Notes under the pieces: generated by a model
What the model was told of the DNA's origin: nothing
Database searches by the model: none
The model's input: only the letters and a program-made list of their open reading frames with translations
NCBI GenBank assembly: GCA_029552065.1
Contig: JAKPEG010000223.1
Location: forward strand, 1 to 43,199
DNA length: 43,199 nt
Origin: Actinomycetes bacterium
GTDB lineage: Bacteria > Actinomycetota > Actinomycetes > Actinomycetales > Dermatophilaceae
Direction of reading: 5' to 3'
Program-made: the position numbers and the translations under genes
Shown here: positions 10,171 to 18,748 of the stretch, piece after piece
Layout of the letters: the number at the start of each line of letters is the position of its first letter
Numbering within the stretch: the first letter of the stretch is position 1

Positions 10171-11769
10171 ATGCAACAGCTCACCGCGCTGGACGTGATG
10201 TTCTCCTCGCTCGACACCGAGACGACCAACGGGATGCTCGGCGCCCTCATCCGGTTCGAGCCGCCCACCGACGGTCGCCCGCACGCGGACGCGGCGTTCG
10301 TGCGCGCCCGGATCGGCGAACGGCTGCCCTACCTGCCGCCACTGCACCGGAGGGTGGTGAAGGTCCCGCTGGGGCTGGAGCACGACTACCTCGGTCGCGC
10401 CGACCGGATCGACCTGCTCAAGCACGTGCGCACGGTCCGGCTGCCGTTCCCCGGCATGCAGGCCCAGTTGGCCGACGAGGTCTCGCGGATCATGAGTTCG
10501 TCGCTCGACCCGGACCTGCCGCCGTGGGACTACACGGTCATCGAGGGACTCGAGGACGGGTCGGTGGCCCATCTGCTGCGGATCCACCACCTGGTCATCG
10601 ACGGTGGTTCGATGCCCGTGCTCTGGGATGCCCTTTCGGACAAGCCGACCCAGCCGCTCGTGCTCGACCCCGGATCCGAGCACCACGAGCCGCGGTGGGG
10701 TCGTCCCGAGATGCTCGTCCGGGAGCTCGCGGGCCTGGCCAACAAGCCCAGTCAACTGTCCATGCTCGTCCTGCACTACCTGCAGTGGCAGCTCGACGAG
10801 GTGAAGAAGCACGGGCTGCTCGCCCCCGTCGCCATGCCATTGCGGCTGCTGCTCCCAGGCCCGTTCGCGGCACCGGCCAAGCGCCTGCTCAACGAACGGC
10901 TGCGCGCCGCGGGAATCGCCCCGATCGAGCCCTTCCTGCCGGTCCTCGACCCGCCCAGCACGCCGTTCAACGGTCGGGTCGGCTCGGAGCGGATCTTCGC
11001 CTTCGACGACCTCGCGCTCGCCGACTTCCGCGAGGCCGGCAAGGCCCTCGGCGGCACGATCAACGACGTGGTCCTCGGGGTGTCGGCCGGTGCCCTGCGC
11101 CGCTACCTACGCTCGCGCGGCATACCGGCCGACAAGCCGCTCATCGTGAGCGTCCCCGTGACCATCCGCGGCAAGGACGAGACGCTCCAGTGGGCAAACT
11201 TCGTCTCGATGATCTTCACCGAACTGCCGACCCACCTCGACGACCCCGTCGCCCGGGTGCGCGCCGCCAAGGCATCGGTCCGCGCGGCCAAGGGCAGCTT
11301 CGACGCGATGCCGACGACCCTCTTGCGCGAGGCGAGTCAGTTCATCCCGGCTGCGATGTTCAACACCGCGATGCGGCTCATGGTGAAGCTGCCGGACAAG
11401 GTGTCCAAGGGCCCCAACAACGTCGTCATCTCCAACGTGAAGGGCCCGGTCGAGCCCATCGTCTTGGACGGGGTGAAGATCAAGGGCTACTGGCCGGCGT
11501 CCTTCCTCTCGGTCGGTGGCGGCATCAACATCACCCTGCAGAGCTACACCGACCGGGTGTGCTTCGGCTTCATGGGCAACCCCCAGCAGGTCGGTGACAT
11601 CGCACCGCTCGTCGACTTCATGCGTGAGTCGCTCGCCGAGACGATGGAAGCGGCCGCGAAGGTCCGCGAGCGCGAGGCCGCCCGCGGCACCGGCGTGCCC
11701 GCGGCGAGCCGTGGCTCGAAGCCGCCGCGTCGACTCGCCGCCGTCCCCCGGCCCGCCACCGGCACCTGA
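10171..11769 (+). CDS. Wax ester synthase / diacylglycerol acyltransferase (WS/DGAT family)
   Basis: It transfers an acyl group from acyl-CoA to a fatty alcohol or diacylglycerol, making storage lipid at the membrane. The 532-residue protein opens with LTALDVMFSSLDTETTNGMLG, like the family's N-terminal LSxxDxxFL segment, and has the catalytic HHxxxDG motif as HHLVIDG (residues 139-145). Family motifs follow in NDVVLGVSAGALRRYL and in GPNNVVISNVKGP. A basic, low-complexity tail (KVREREAARG...RRLAAVPRP) ends it. The neighbourhood, a MarR regulator upstream and a decayed acyl-CoA synthetase downstream, fits lipid metabolism. Which of the two activities dominates cannot be told from sequence. 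Confidence 0.93.
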   Translation: MQQLTALDVMFSSLDTETTNGMLGALIRFEPPTDGRPHADAAFVRARIGERLPYLPPLHRRVVKVPLGLEHDYLGRADRIDLLKHVRTVRLPFPGMQAQLADEVSRIMSSSLDPDLPPWDYTVIEGLEDGSVAHLLRIHHLVIDGGSMPVLWDALSDKPTQPLVLDPGSEHHEPRWGRPEMLVRELAGLANKPSQLSMLVLHYLQWQLDEVKKHGLLAPVAMPLRLLLPGPFAAPAKRLLNERLRAAGIAPIEPFLPVLDPPSTPFNGRVGSERIFAFDDLALADFREAGKALGGTINDVVLGVSAGALRRYLRSRGIPADKPLIVSVPVTIRGKDETLQWANFVSMIFTELPTHLDDPVARVRAAKASVRAAKGSFDAMPTTLLREASQFIPAAMFNTAMRLMVKLPDKVSKGPNNVVISNVKGPVEPIVLDGVKIKGYWPASFLSVGGGINITLQSYTDRVCFGFMGNPQQVGDIAPLVDFMRESLAETMEAAAKVREREAARGTGVPAASRGSKPPRRLAAVPRPATGT

Positions 11770-11779
11770 GCAGGCCCGC

Positions 11780-12216
11780 GTGACGACGCCCGACATCACC
11801 GCCTCGGCGCCGTCTGCGTGCCGCTGAACTTCCGGACGGCCGGTCCCGGGCTCGCCTTCATCGCGGGCGCGAGCGTGCTCGTCGCGGGCCGGCGATGTTC
11901 ATCGCGATGAGCCAGCTTCCCGGCTTCGCCGACGCCGACCTCTCGACCGTGCGGATGGCAGTCTGCGGCGGGGCCCCGGCGCCCGAACCTCTGCTGCGCA
12001 CCTTCGCCGACCGGGGGATCGGGGTCCTGCAGGGCCACGGCCTCACCGAGACCGCGCCGGCCGCGATCTTCCTCGTCGCCCGCGCACGTATGCCGCGCAG
12101 TCCCTGCGCGCTACAAGCTGCCGCAACGGCTGCACATCGTCGACGCGTTGCCGCGCAACGCGACCGGCCAGGTGCTCAAGTACCAGCTGCGCGACGAGCT
12201 CACCGCATCCGACTAG
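11780..12216 (+). pseudogene. Decayed acyl-CoA synthetase (AMP-binding ligase)
   Basis: Pieces of one adenylate-forming ligase follow each other in different frames. RLGAVCVPLNFRT lies near 11801-11840. MFIAMSQLPGFADADLSTVRMAVCGGAPAPEPLLRTF and then GVLQGHGLTETAP lie at 11895-12060. The C-terminal RYKLPQRLHIVD and LPRNATGQVLKYQLRDEL lie at about 12106-12195, ending at the TAG at 12214-12216. A whole enzyme needs about 500 residues; here under 150 codons remain, with internal deletions of the N-terminal core and of the segment after GLTE. It cannot be functional. Confidence 0.85.
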
Positions 12217-12231
12217 CTCACCGCATCCGAC
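12198..12231 (+). repeat. 16-bp direct repeat at the pseudogene end
   Basis: GCTCACCGCATCCGAC occurs at 12198-12213 and again at 12216-12231, overlapping the TAG of the decayed ligase. This looks like a local duplication. Confidence 0.85.
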
Positions 12232-12325
12232 GAGCCCGGCAGTGCCCGCGGGCGAACGGCCCGACGAGCCCGCGTAGTGAGGAGTTCGACAGGCGGGCGG
12301 TCCGCAGTCCACCGGGCACCCAGCC

Positions 12326-12331
12326 ATAGAC
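12326..12331 (+). promoter_or_regulatory. -10 box TAGACT upstream of serA
   Basis: A TANNNT element, TAGACT within CCATAGACTCGG, predicts a start near 12340 and a leader of about 75 nt before the serA GTG. I saw no recognisable -35 box. Confidence 0.4.
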
Positions 12332-12412
12332 TCGGGACGCACACCGTCGTGGTCAGCGCACGCCTGCCCGGCGACTCCGCGTGAGCCGGGCCCCATCGAA
12401 GGACATCCTCTC

Positions 12413-14014
12413 GTGACCAAGCCCGTGGTCCTCATCGCCGAGGAACTCTCTCCCGCAACCCTCGAGGCCCTCGGGCCCGACTTCGAGATCCGTCACTGCG
12501 ACGGGGCCGACCGCGCAGCCCTCCTGCCGGCGCTCGCCGACGCCGACGCCGTGCTCATCCGCTCGGCCACCCAGATGGACGCGGAGGCGATCGGGGCGGC
12601 CAAGGCGCTCAAGGTCATCGCGCGGGCCGGGGTGGGTCTGGACAACGTCGACGTGCCCGCGGCCACCACCGCCGGCGTCATGGTCGTCAACGCACCGACC
12701 TCCAACATCACCTCGGCGGCCGAGCTCGCTGTCGGCCTGCTGCTCGCCTCGGCCCGCAACATCGCCCCGGCCAACGAGGCCCTCAAGGGCGGCAAGTGGA
12801 AGCGCAGCGCCTACGGCGGCGTGGAACTGCTCGACAAGACGGTCGGCGTCGTCGGGCTCGGCCGGATCGGCGCGCTCGTCGCCGAACGGCTGCGTGCCTT
12901 CGGAATGCAGATCGTCGCCTACGACCCTTACACCACCCCGGCGAAGGCAGCCCAGCTGGGTGCCCGACTCGTCGAGCTCGACGAGTTGCTCGAGATCTCC
13001 GACTTCATCACCGTGCACCTGCCCAAGACGAAGGAGACGATCGGCCTCATCGGTGCGGCGGCTCTGGCCAAGGTGAAGCCGACCGTCCACATCGTCAACG
13101 CGGCCCGCGGCGGCATCGTCGACGAGTCCGCCCTCGCCGACGCCCTGCGCGAGGGCCGGGTCGCCGGGGCGGGGCTCGACGTCTTCGCCAAGGAGCCGTG
13201 CACGGACTCGCCGCTGTTCGCCTTCGAACGCTGCGTCGTCACCCCCCACCTCGGAGCCTCCACCGACGAGGCCCAGGAGAAGGCCGGTGTCTCGGTGGCC
13301 CGTTCGGTCCGCCTCGCGCTTGCCGGCGACATCGTGCCCGACGCGGTCAACGTCTCCGGCGGGGTCATCGTCGAGGAGGTCCGTCCCGGCCTCGCCCTCG
13401 TCGAGAAGCTCGGCCGGGTGTTCACCCAGGTCGCCGGCGGCGTCCCGCTCCACCTGCACCTCGAGGTGAGCGGGGAGATCACCGAGCACGACGTGAGCGT
13501 GTGGCAGCTGTCCGCCCTCAAGGGGCTCTTCCTCGACGTCGTCGAGGAGCAGGTCTCCTATGTCAACGCCCCGGTGATCGCCCAGGCCCGCGGGGTGGGC
13601 GTCACGCTCACGACCGACCCGGCGAGCGGCGACTTCCGCAACGTCACGGTGCTGCGCGGGTCGCTCAAGGACGGCACCGAGTTCTCGGTGGCGGGGACGC
13701 TCACCGGCCCTCGGATGATCGAGAAGATCGTCGGGATCAACGGCTTCGACCTCGAGGTGCCGCTCAGCGACCACATGGCCGTCTTCACCTATCCCGACCG
13801 CCCGGGCATCATCGGCCAGGTCGGCAGCATCCTCGGCGAGACCGGGATCAACATCGGTGGCATGCAGGTGGCCCGCTCGCTGTCCCAGGGATCCCAGGGG
13901 GCTGCGGGCTCGGCACTCATGATCCTCACCGTGGACAGTGAGATCACCCACGAGATCGTCGCGACGATCGGGACGGCCATCGGCGCCACGCACACGGCGG
14001 TCGTCAACCTCTGA
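12413..14014 (+). CDS. serA: D-3-phosphoglycerate dehydrogenase
   Basis: It oxidises 3-phosphoglycerate to phosphohydroxypyruvate, the first step of serine synthesis. The 533-residue protein is the long actinobacterial form: substrate and NAD domains (about 1-310) with VGVVGLGRIGALVAERL as the nucleotide loop, ARGGIVDESAL with the catalytic arginine region, and VVTPHLGAST with the catalytic histidine; an intervening ASB domain (about 315-450); and a C-terminal ACT domain (about 458-533, MAVFTYPDRPGIIGQVGSIL) that binds serine in homologues. The GTG start follows the leader without a strong ribosome-binding site (GAAGGACATCCTCTC). It precedes leuB, the order also known in Mycobacterium. Confidence 0.97.
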   Translation: MTKPVVLIAEELSPATLEALGPDFEIRHCDGADRAALLPALADADAVLIRSATQMDAEAIGAAKALKVIARAGVGLDNVDVPAATTAGVMVVNAPTSNITSAAELAVGLLLASARNIAPANEALKGGKWKRSAYGGVELLDKTVGVVGLGRIGALVAERLRAFGMQIVAYDPYTTPAKAAQLGARLVELDELLEISDFITVHLPKTKETIGLIGAAALAKVKPTVHIVNAARGGIVDESALADALREGRVAGAGLDVFAKEPCTDSPLFAFERCVVTPHLGASTDEAQEKAGVSVARSVRLALAGDIVPDAVNVSGGVIVEEVRPGLALVEKLGRVFTQVAGGVPLHLHLEVSGEITEHDVSVWQLSALKGLFLDVVEEQVSYVNAPVIAQARGVGVTLTTDPASGDFRNVTVLRGSLKDGTEFSVAGTLTGPRMIEKIVGINGFDLEVPLSDHMAVFTYPDRPGIIGQVGSILGETGINIGGMQVARSLSQGSQGAAGSALMILTVDSEITHEIVATIGTAIGATHTAVVNL

Positions 14015-14021
14015 GCCGGCC

Positions 14022-14062
14022 CCGCGCACGCGGCATACGGGCAGGGTATGCCGCGTGCGCGG
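14022..14062. terminator. Perfect 17-bp hairpin between serA and leuB
   Basis: CCGCGCACGCGGCATAC (14022-14038) and its exact complement GTATGCCGCGTGCGCGG (14046-14062) flank a 7-nt loop. It begins 8 bp after the serA stop, so it should end or stabilise the serA message, though there is no T tract. The loop-proximal 7 bp of each arm are the dispersed GTATGCC word. Confidence 0.8.
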
Positions 14063-14110
14063 CTCCGCTCGCGATGTGGGACGTGTGATCCACTCACCGA
14101 GACGCCTGCC

Positions 14111-14116
14111 TACGCT
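14111..14116 (+). promoter_or_regulatory. -10 box TACGCT of leuB, near-leaderless
   Basis: TACGCT ends 8 bp before the leuB ATG at 14125, so the message should start at or within a base or two of the start codon. Confidence 0.55.
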
Positions 14117-14124
14117 TGCCGACC

Positions 14125-15195
14125 ATGTCGACCACCGCAGTCCCGCAGCCCGAGCGTCTCTCCCTCGCCGTCATCGGTGGTGACGGGATCGGCCCGGAGG
14201 TCGTGGCCGAGGGCCTCAAGGTGCTCAACGCAGCCGTCGGCTCCACCGTCTCGGTGAGCACGACCGACTACGACCTGGGCGCCCGCCGGTGGCACGCGAC
14301 CGGCGAGACCCTGCCCGACTCGGTCCTCGCCGAGCTGCGCGGACACGATGCCATCCTCCTCGGCGCCATCGGCGACCCCTCGGTGCCCAGTGGCGTGCTC
14401 GAGCGTGGGGTGCTGCTTCCGATCCGGTTCGCCCTCGACCACTTCGTCAACCTGCGCCCGGCGAAGCTCTACCCGGGCGTGCAGAGTCCCCTGGACGTCG
14501 CCTCCGTCGCCCCCCAGGGCATCGACTTCGTCGTGGTCCGGGAGGGCACCGAGGGCCCCTACGTCGGCAACGGCGGGCTGCTGCGCACGGGGACGCCGCA
14601 CGAGGTCGCCACCGAGGTGAGCGTGAACACCCGCTTCGGTGTCGAGCGGGTCGTGCGCGACGCCTTCGCCCGCGCGGCGGCCCGGCCGCGCAAGCACCTC
14701 ACCCTCGTCCACAAGCACAACGTGCTCACCTTCGCGGGGCACCTGTGGCGCCGCACCGTCGAGGCCGTCGCCGCCGACTTCCCCGACGTGCAGACCGCCT
14801 ATCAGCACGTCGACGCGGCGACGATCTTCCTGGTCACCGACCCAGGGCGGTTCGACGTGATCGTCACGGACAACCTCTTCGGCGACATCATCACCGATAT
14901 CGCGGCCGCCGTGGCCGGGGGCATCGGCCTGGCTGCCAGCGGGAACGTCAACCCGGCACGCACCACCCCGAGCATGTTCGAGCCGGTCCACGGCTCGGCC
15001 CCCGACATTGCCGGTCAGGGCAAGGCCGACCCGACCGCGACGATCCTCTCGGTCGCCATGCTGCTCGACCACGTGGGTCTCACGGGGGCGGCGGGCCGGG
15101 TCGAGGCAGCCGTGGCCGCGGACCTCGCCGAGCGTGGCTCGGCGCCGCGCACGACGAGCGCTGTCGGCGACGCGATCGCCGCCCGCGTCGGCTGA
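14125..15195 (+). CDS. leuB: 3-Isopropylmalate dehydrogenase
   Basis: It oxidatively decarboxylates 3-isopropylmalate in leucine synthesis, and the homologous citramalate-derived substrate in the CimA route to isoleucine. The 356-residue protein starts [20 protein letters not shown], and has the substrate residues in [12 protein letters not shown], the YVGNGG segment, the KHNVLT helix, and the metal and nucleotide regions [18 protein letters not shown] and [20 protein letters not shown] chose the ATG at 14125 over a TTG at 14116 because a TACGCT promoter box sits just upstream of the ATG. serA lies upstream beyond a strong hairpin, so leuB is probably transcribed separately. Confidence 0.97.
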   Translation: MSTTAVPQPERLSLAVIGGDGIGPEVVAEGLKVLNAAVGSTVSVSTTDYDLGARRWHATGETLPDSVLAELRGHDAILLGAIGDPSVPSGVLERGVLLPIRFALDHFVNLRPAKLYPGVQSPLDVASVAPQGIDFVVVREGTEGPYVGNGGLLRTGTPHEVATEVSVNTRFGVERVVRDAFARAAARPRKHLTLVHKHNVLTFAGHLWRRTVEAVAADFPDVQTAYQHVDAATIFLVTDPGRFDVIVTDNLFGDIITDIAAAVAGGIGLAASGNVNPARTTPSMFEPVHGSAPDIAGQGKADPTATILSVAMLLDHVGLTGAAGRVEAAVAADLAERGSAPRTTSAVGDAIAARVG

Positions 15196-15231
15196 GCCGC
15201 GCCGCTGAGCCGCGTCACGACCCGCGCCGGG

Positions 15232-16338
15232 TCAGGGCTCGGTGGCTGTGGCCGTGGCCGTGGCGGTCGCGGTCGCGGTCGGAGCGTCCGACGTCGTGCT
15301 CGTCGTCGGGTCGGCCTGCGTGGTCGAACTGGTCGACGTGGTGGCCGAGGTCGAGCTGGTCTCCGTGGCAGTCGTCGGCGGGGGCGTGCTCGAGGTCGGC
15401 TGGGGGGCCGTCGTCGTGGACGACGGTGTCGTCGACGCCGGGGTGCTCGCCGTGATCGTGGGTGACGTCGAGGAGTCGGGGAGCTGCGGGATGGCGGTGG
15501 GGCTCTGCGTGGCCTGGCTCGTGGGAGCCACGGCCGGCGGGATGGTCACCTTGGGAGCGGGTGCGAGGTCGAGGAAGGGGTTGGGGTCGACGAAGACACC
15601 ACCCACCATGACCTCGAAGTGCAGGTGGCAGCCGGTGGAGAAGCCGGTCGTCCCCACCCAGCCGATGATCTGTCCCTGCTGGACCTTGAGCCCGGCCACG
15701 GCGGCATAGGACTGCAGGTGGTTGTAGGTCGTCGCCAGAGTGGCGGAGTGCCGCAGGACGACCCGGTTTCCGTAGCCGGCCGCACCGCCGGCGAACTCGA
15801 CCGTGCCGGACTTCGCGGCCTTGACCGGCGTCCCGCATGCGGCGCCGATGTCGGTGCCGGTGTGCAGCTTCCACACATGCAGGATGGGGTGGAAACGCGG
15901 ACCGAAGGTCGAGGTGATCGGCCCCGGGGACGGCCGGACGAAACCCGAGGACAGGACGACCGCCGGGTCGGCGCTGGCCGTGGGGACCGAGCCCACGTCG
16001 GGCATCTGGGCGAGGACGGCCAGTTCGGCGGCCTCCCGCGCGGCGGTCGCGGCCCGTGCCATCGCGACCGCGATCGCGTCCTGGTGGACGAATTCGGGGT
16101 CCGCGTCGACCGCTCGCGTCGCCTCGGGGGCGGTGGACTCGGGCGTGGTCGTCCCCACCTCGGGGGCGACGGACGCCGCCACGGGGGAGGTGGGGACTGC
16201 GGTGGCCCGCAGCGCGGGGACGGCCGCGACGATCGCGACGGCACCGAGGATCGCGGTCGCCCAGGCCGAACCGGGCAGACCGCCTCCGCCGACGGCGTAG
16301 CGGCCGTGCCGACCGCCCAACCTCGCACGCAAACCCAT
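15232..16338 (-). CDS. M23-family peptidoglycan endopeptidase with a Thr/Ser-rich tail
   Basis: A cell-wall hydrolase (LytM/NlpD type) of 368 residues. A basic N-terminus and one membrane segment (about residues 26-45, WATAILGAVAIVAAVPAL) anchor or export it. The M23 domain spans about residues 135-260: RFHPILHVWKLHTGTDIGA gives the zinc ligands HxxxD (near residue 157) and TGFSTGCHLHFEV the HxH (near residue 237). After it come about 110 residues of Pro/Thr/Ser-rich linker ending in alternating TATATA, encoded by near-identical hexamers. The ATG at 16336-16338 follows GGGAGG. It is convergent with leuB (36 bp apart) and divergent from ilvE. Confidence 0.92.
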   Translation of the reverse strand: MGLRARLGGRHGRYAVGGGGLPGSAWATAILGAVAIVAAVPALRATAVPTSPVAASVAPEVGTTTPESTAPEATRAVDADPEFVHQDAIAVAMARAATAAREAAELAVLAQMPDVGSVPTASADPAVVLSSGFVRPSPGPITSTFGPRFHPILHVWKLHTGTDIGAACGTPVKAAKSGTVEFAGGAAGYGNRVVLRHSATLATTYNHLQSYAAVAGLKVQQGQIIGWVGTTGFSTGCHLHFEVMVGGVFVDPNPFLDLAPAPKVTIPPAVAPTSQATQSPTAIPQLPDSSTSPTITASTPASTTPSSTTTAPQPTSSTPPPTTATETSSTSATTSTSSTTQADPTTSTTSDAPTATATATATATATEP

Positions 16339-16608
16339 GACGCCCGATCCTCCCTGTGTGGCGCCGAACCGACCCCCCCGGGTCCGCTGTCCACGGTAAC
16401 CCCTCACCGCCGCCCCGCGCATCCATTCGGGCAATTCCGCCCGTTCGGGCGGCCCGAGCGACCCGGACGAGGACCGCCGGGCGTCGCCGGAGGGGCTAAC
16501 CTTCCCAGGAGGAGTTCGGCGGAGCACCGGGTGGCCGGACGAGCGCCGCGCTCACGGCACACCACACGACGTGGTGAACGGCATACCGAAGGGCAAACGG
16601 AGTCGACG
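16339..16608. promoter_or_regulatory. Divergent promoter region between the M23 peptidase and ilvE
   Basis: Toward ilvE, TAACCT at 16497-16502 is a TANNNT box, about 107 bp before the ATG. Toward the peptidase, TACCGT on the minus strand (16393-16398) is similar. Between them CCGCCC-GTTC-GGGCGG (near 16430-16455) forms a small perfect hairpin. A GGCATAC word lies at 16580. I found no leader peptide before ilvE. Confidence 0.45.
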
Positions 16609-17721
16609 ATGACGCACACGACCACAGAACTGACCTTCGCGGTGAACCCGAGCGACCACCCCCTGGCGGCGGCCGAGCGTGAGCGGCTGCTCGCGGACCC
16701 CGGTTTCGGCAAGGTGTTCACCGACCACATGGCCCTCGCCACGTGGTCGAGCGGGCAGGGCTGGCATGACGCCCAGGTGCGTGCCTTCGGCCCGTTGTCG
16801 CTGAGCCCGGCCGCCGCGGTCCTGCACTACGCCCAGGAGGTCTTCGAGGGGCTCAAGGCATACCGGCACGACGACGGCTCGATCTGGAGCTTCCGGCCCG
16901 AGGCCAACGCGCAGCGGCTCCAGCGCAGCTGTCGGCGGCTGGCCCTGCCCGAGCTGTCGGTCGACGACTTCGTGGGCTCGCTCAAGGCGCTCGTCGGGAT
17001 CGACCAGGCGTGGGTGCCGGCGGCCGGCACGGGTGAGACGAGCCTCTACCTGCGCCCGTTCATGTTCGCCTCTGAGGCATTCCTCGGCGTCCGGCCCGCC
17101 TCGGTCGTCACCTATGCCGTGATCGCCTCGCCCGCGGGTGCCTACTTCAGTGGCGGCCTCAAGCCGGTCACCCTGTGGATCTCGAGCAACTACGCCCGGG
17201 CCGGCGAGGGGGGGACGGGTGCGGCCAAGTGCGGCGGCAACTATGCCTCGAGCCTCGCGGGGCAGCTCGAGGGCAACCAGCACGGCTGTGACCAGGCGGT
17301 CTTCCTCGATTCGGCGACCCACTCCTATATCGAGGAGCTGGGCGGCATGAACCTCTTCTTCGTCACCCGCGACGGCAAGCTCGTCACCCCCGAGCTCACC
17401 GGCACGATCCTCGAAGGTGTCACCCGCAGCTCGATCCTCGAGCTGGCCAAGGAACTCGGTCTGGAGCCGCAGGAGCGGCGGATCGAGATCGAGGAGTGGA
17501 AGGACTCGGCACGCAGCGGGGAGATCACCGAGATCTTCGCGTGCGGCACCGCCGCGGTCGTCACCCCGGTCGGCGAACTGCGCTGGGACGGCGGCTCGGT
17601 CGACCACCGCGGCGACGGGCCGGCCATCGGCGAGGTGACCAGCACGATCCGTCGTGGGCTGCTCGACATCCAATACGGCCGGGCCGAGGACACCCACGGC
17701 TGGCTCACCCGGCTGGCCTGA
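16609..17721 (+). CDS. ilvE: Branched-chain amino acid aminotransferase
   Basis: A pyridoxal-phosphate enzyme that makes valine, isoleucine and leucine from their keto acids with glutamate. The 370-residue length and the motifs VLHYAQEVFEGLKAYRHDDG, YLRPFMFASE, GGTGAAKCGGNYASSL (catalytic lysine in AAKCGGNYA), DSATHSYIEELGGMNLFFV and EIFACGTAAVVTPV identify the fold-type IV actinobacterial form. ATG at 16609 with GGAG 9 bp upstream. A HAD phosphatase follows 12 bp downstream and is probably cotranscribed. Confidence 0.97.
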   Translation: MTHTTTELTFAVNPSDHPLAAAERERLLADPGFGKVFTDHMALATWSSGQGWHDAQVRAFGPLSLSPAAAVLHYAQEVFEGLKAYRHDDGSIWSFRPEANAQRLQRSCRRLALPELSVDDFVGSLKALVGIDQAWVPAAGTGETSLYLRPFMFASEAFLGVRPASVVTYAVIASPAGAYFSGGLKPVTLWISSNYARAGEGGTGAAKCGGNYASSLAGQLEGNQHGCDQAVFLDSATHSYIEELGGMNLFFVTRDGKLVTPELTGTILEGVTRSSILELAKELGLEPQERRIEIEEWKDSARSGEITEIFACGTAAVVTPVGELRWDGGSVDHRGDGPAIGEVTSTIRRGLLDIQYGRAEDTHGWLTRLA

Positions 17722-17733
17722 CGGCGCAGCGGT

Positions 17734-18558
17734 ATGCCGTCCGGCTGGGGAGCGCGGCGCCCGCGGCTGGTCGCCAGCGACCTCGACGGCACCCTCCTGC
17801 GCTCCGACGGCGCGGTGAGTCCACGCACGGCGGCGGTGTGGGCGGCGCTGCCGCGGGTCGGGGTCGAGACCGTCCTGGTCACCGCACGGCCGCCCCGCTG
17901 GATGCACGATCTCGCCCAGGTCGTGGGGGAGCATGGCATCGCGGTGTGCGGCAACGGCGCCTTCGTCTACGACGTGCCCCGTCGACGGGTGGTCGCCGCA
18001 CACGGATTGCCCGACGAGGTGCTCGACACCCTCGTGCGGGAGCTGCGCGGCGGCATACCGGGGATCTGGTTCGCGGCCGAGCGGGTGAGCGGCCCGCTGA
18101 TCGAACCGGGTTTTCCCACCCCCGCGGAGCACCCGGTCCCCGAGGGTGCGGTGATCGCCGCGGTCGAGGAGCGCGGCCCCGAGCCGGTCGGCAAACTGCT
18201 CGCGCTCGCGCCGGGGATTCCCGACGAGGACTTCCTCGACACCGTCACGGCGATTGTGGGGGAGCGGGCGCACGTCGCCTTCTCGGGCGTCGGTGGGCTG
18301 GCCGAGATCAACGCCCGCGGGGTGACCAAGGCGGTGGGGCTCGCGCGCTGGGCGGCGGCGCGCGGCATCGATGCCGCGCAGGTCTGGGCCTTCGGCGACA
18401 TGCCCAACGACCTGCCGATGCTGCGGTGGGCGGGGCGGGCGATCGCGGTCGCCAACGCCCACCCCGAGGTCCTGGCCATCGTCGACGAGGTGTGTCCGAG
18501 CAACGACGAGGACGGGGTCGCGATCGTCGTGGAGCGCCTCCTGGAATCCGCGCGCTGA
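17734..18558 (+). CDS. HAD-family (Cof-type) phosphatase
   Basis: A 274-residue hydrolase of the haloacid dehalogenase superfamily, subclass IIB. Motif I is ASDLDGTLL (aspartates at residues 16 and 18), motif II is VTARP, the lysine motif lies in VGKLLALAP or INARGVTKAVGL, and motif IV is FGDMPNDLPML. The substrate, probably a sugar phosphate or a cofactor phosphate, cannot be inferred. The ATG start is part of a GTATGCCG word (17732-17739), so the dispersed motif supplies the start codon. It lies 12 bp after ilvE. The reading VVGEHGIAVCGNGAFVYD is typical of Cof proteins. Confidence 0.9.
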   Translation: MPSGWGARRPRLVASDLDGTLLRSDGAVSPRTAAVWAALPRVGVETVLVTARPPRWMHDLAQVVGEHGIAVCGNGAFVYDVPRRRVVAAHGLPDEVLDTLVRELRGGIPGIWFAAERVSGPLIEPGFPTPAEHPVPEGAVIAAVEERGPEPVGKLLALAPGIPDEDFLDTVTAIVGERAHVAFSGVGGLAEINARGVTKAVGLARWAAARGIDAAQVWAFGDMPNDLPMLRWAGRAIAVANAHPEVLAIVDEVCPSNDEDGVAIVVERLLESAR

Positions 18559-18623
18559 CCGGCCTCGTCCGGGTGCTCGGCGGGCCGGCATACGACACGC
18601 GCGTCCCGAATCGCGAGATGTCC

Positions 18624-18652
18624 CTCACAGATGCCGGGTCCGGTGGCACCCT
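18624..18652 (+). promoter_or_regulatory. Promoter of the cimA leader
   Basis: CTCACA (18624-18629, four of six matches to TTGACA) and CACCCT (18647-18652, A and final T of TANNNT) are 17 bp apart and place the transcription start at about 18660, the first base of the leader GTG. The geometry is the same as at ilvB. A GTATGCC word lies between the -10 box and the start. Confidence 0.55.
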
Positions 18653-18659
18653 GTATGCC

Positions 18660-18719
18660 GTGACCCTTACCACTCGCGTTGCCCGGCAGGACCTGCCGCG
18701 CACCCTCGTCATTACCTGA
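18660..18719 (+). CDS. cimA leader peptide (attenuator peptide)
   Basis: A 19-residue peptide, MTLTTRVARQDLPRTLVIT, from GTG to TGA. It ends in Leu-Val-Ile-Thr directly before the stop codon and before two hairpins, the second a terminator. A ribosome stalling on the LVI codons would cover the start of the first hairpin, which begins one base after the stop. I infer attenuation by isoleucine, valine and leucine supply. There is no ribosome-binding site; the predicted transcription start coincides with the GTG, so it is likely leaderless. Confidence 0.8.
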   Translation: MTLTTRVARQDLPRTLVIT

Positions 18720-18748
18720 GCGCGACGAGACGCACCGCCTCGTCGCGC
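18720..18748 (+). promoter_or_regulatory. First leader hairpin upstream of cimA
   Basis: GCGCGACGAG (18720-18729) and CTCGTCGCGC (18739-18748) form a perfect 10-bp stem with a 9-nt loop, starting at the base after the leader stop codon. It is the natural pause or protector structure of the attenuator. Confidence 0.8.

Noticed and set aside
12349..12384. Short frame MVSARLPGDSA upstream of serA as a serine leader peptide
   Set aside because: Only two serines, not adjacent, and no terminator hairpin between it and serA. The evidence is far weaker than for the ilvB and cimA leaders.
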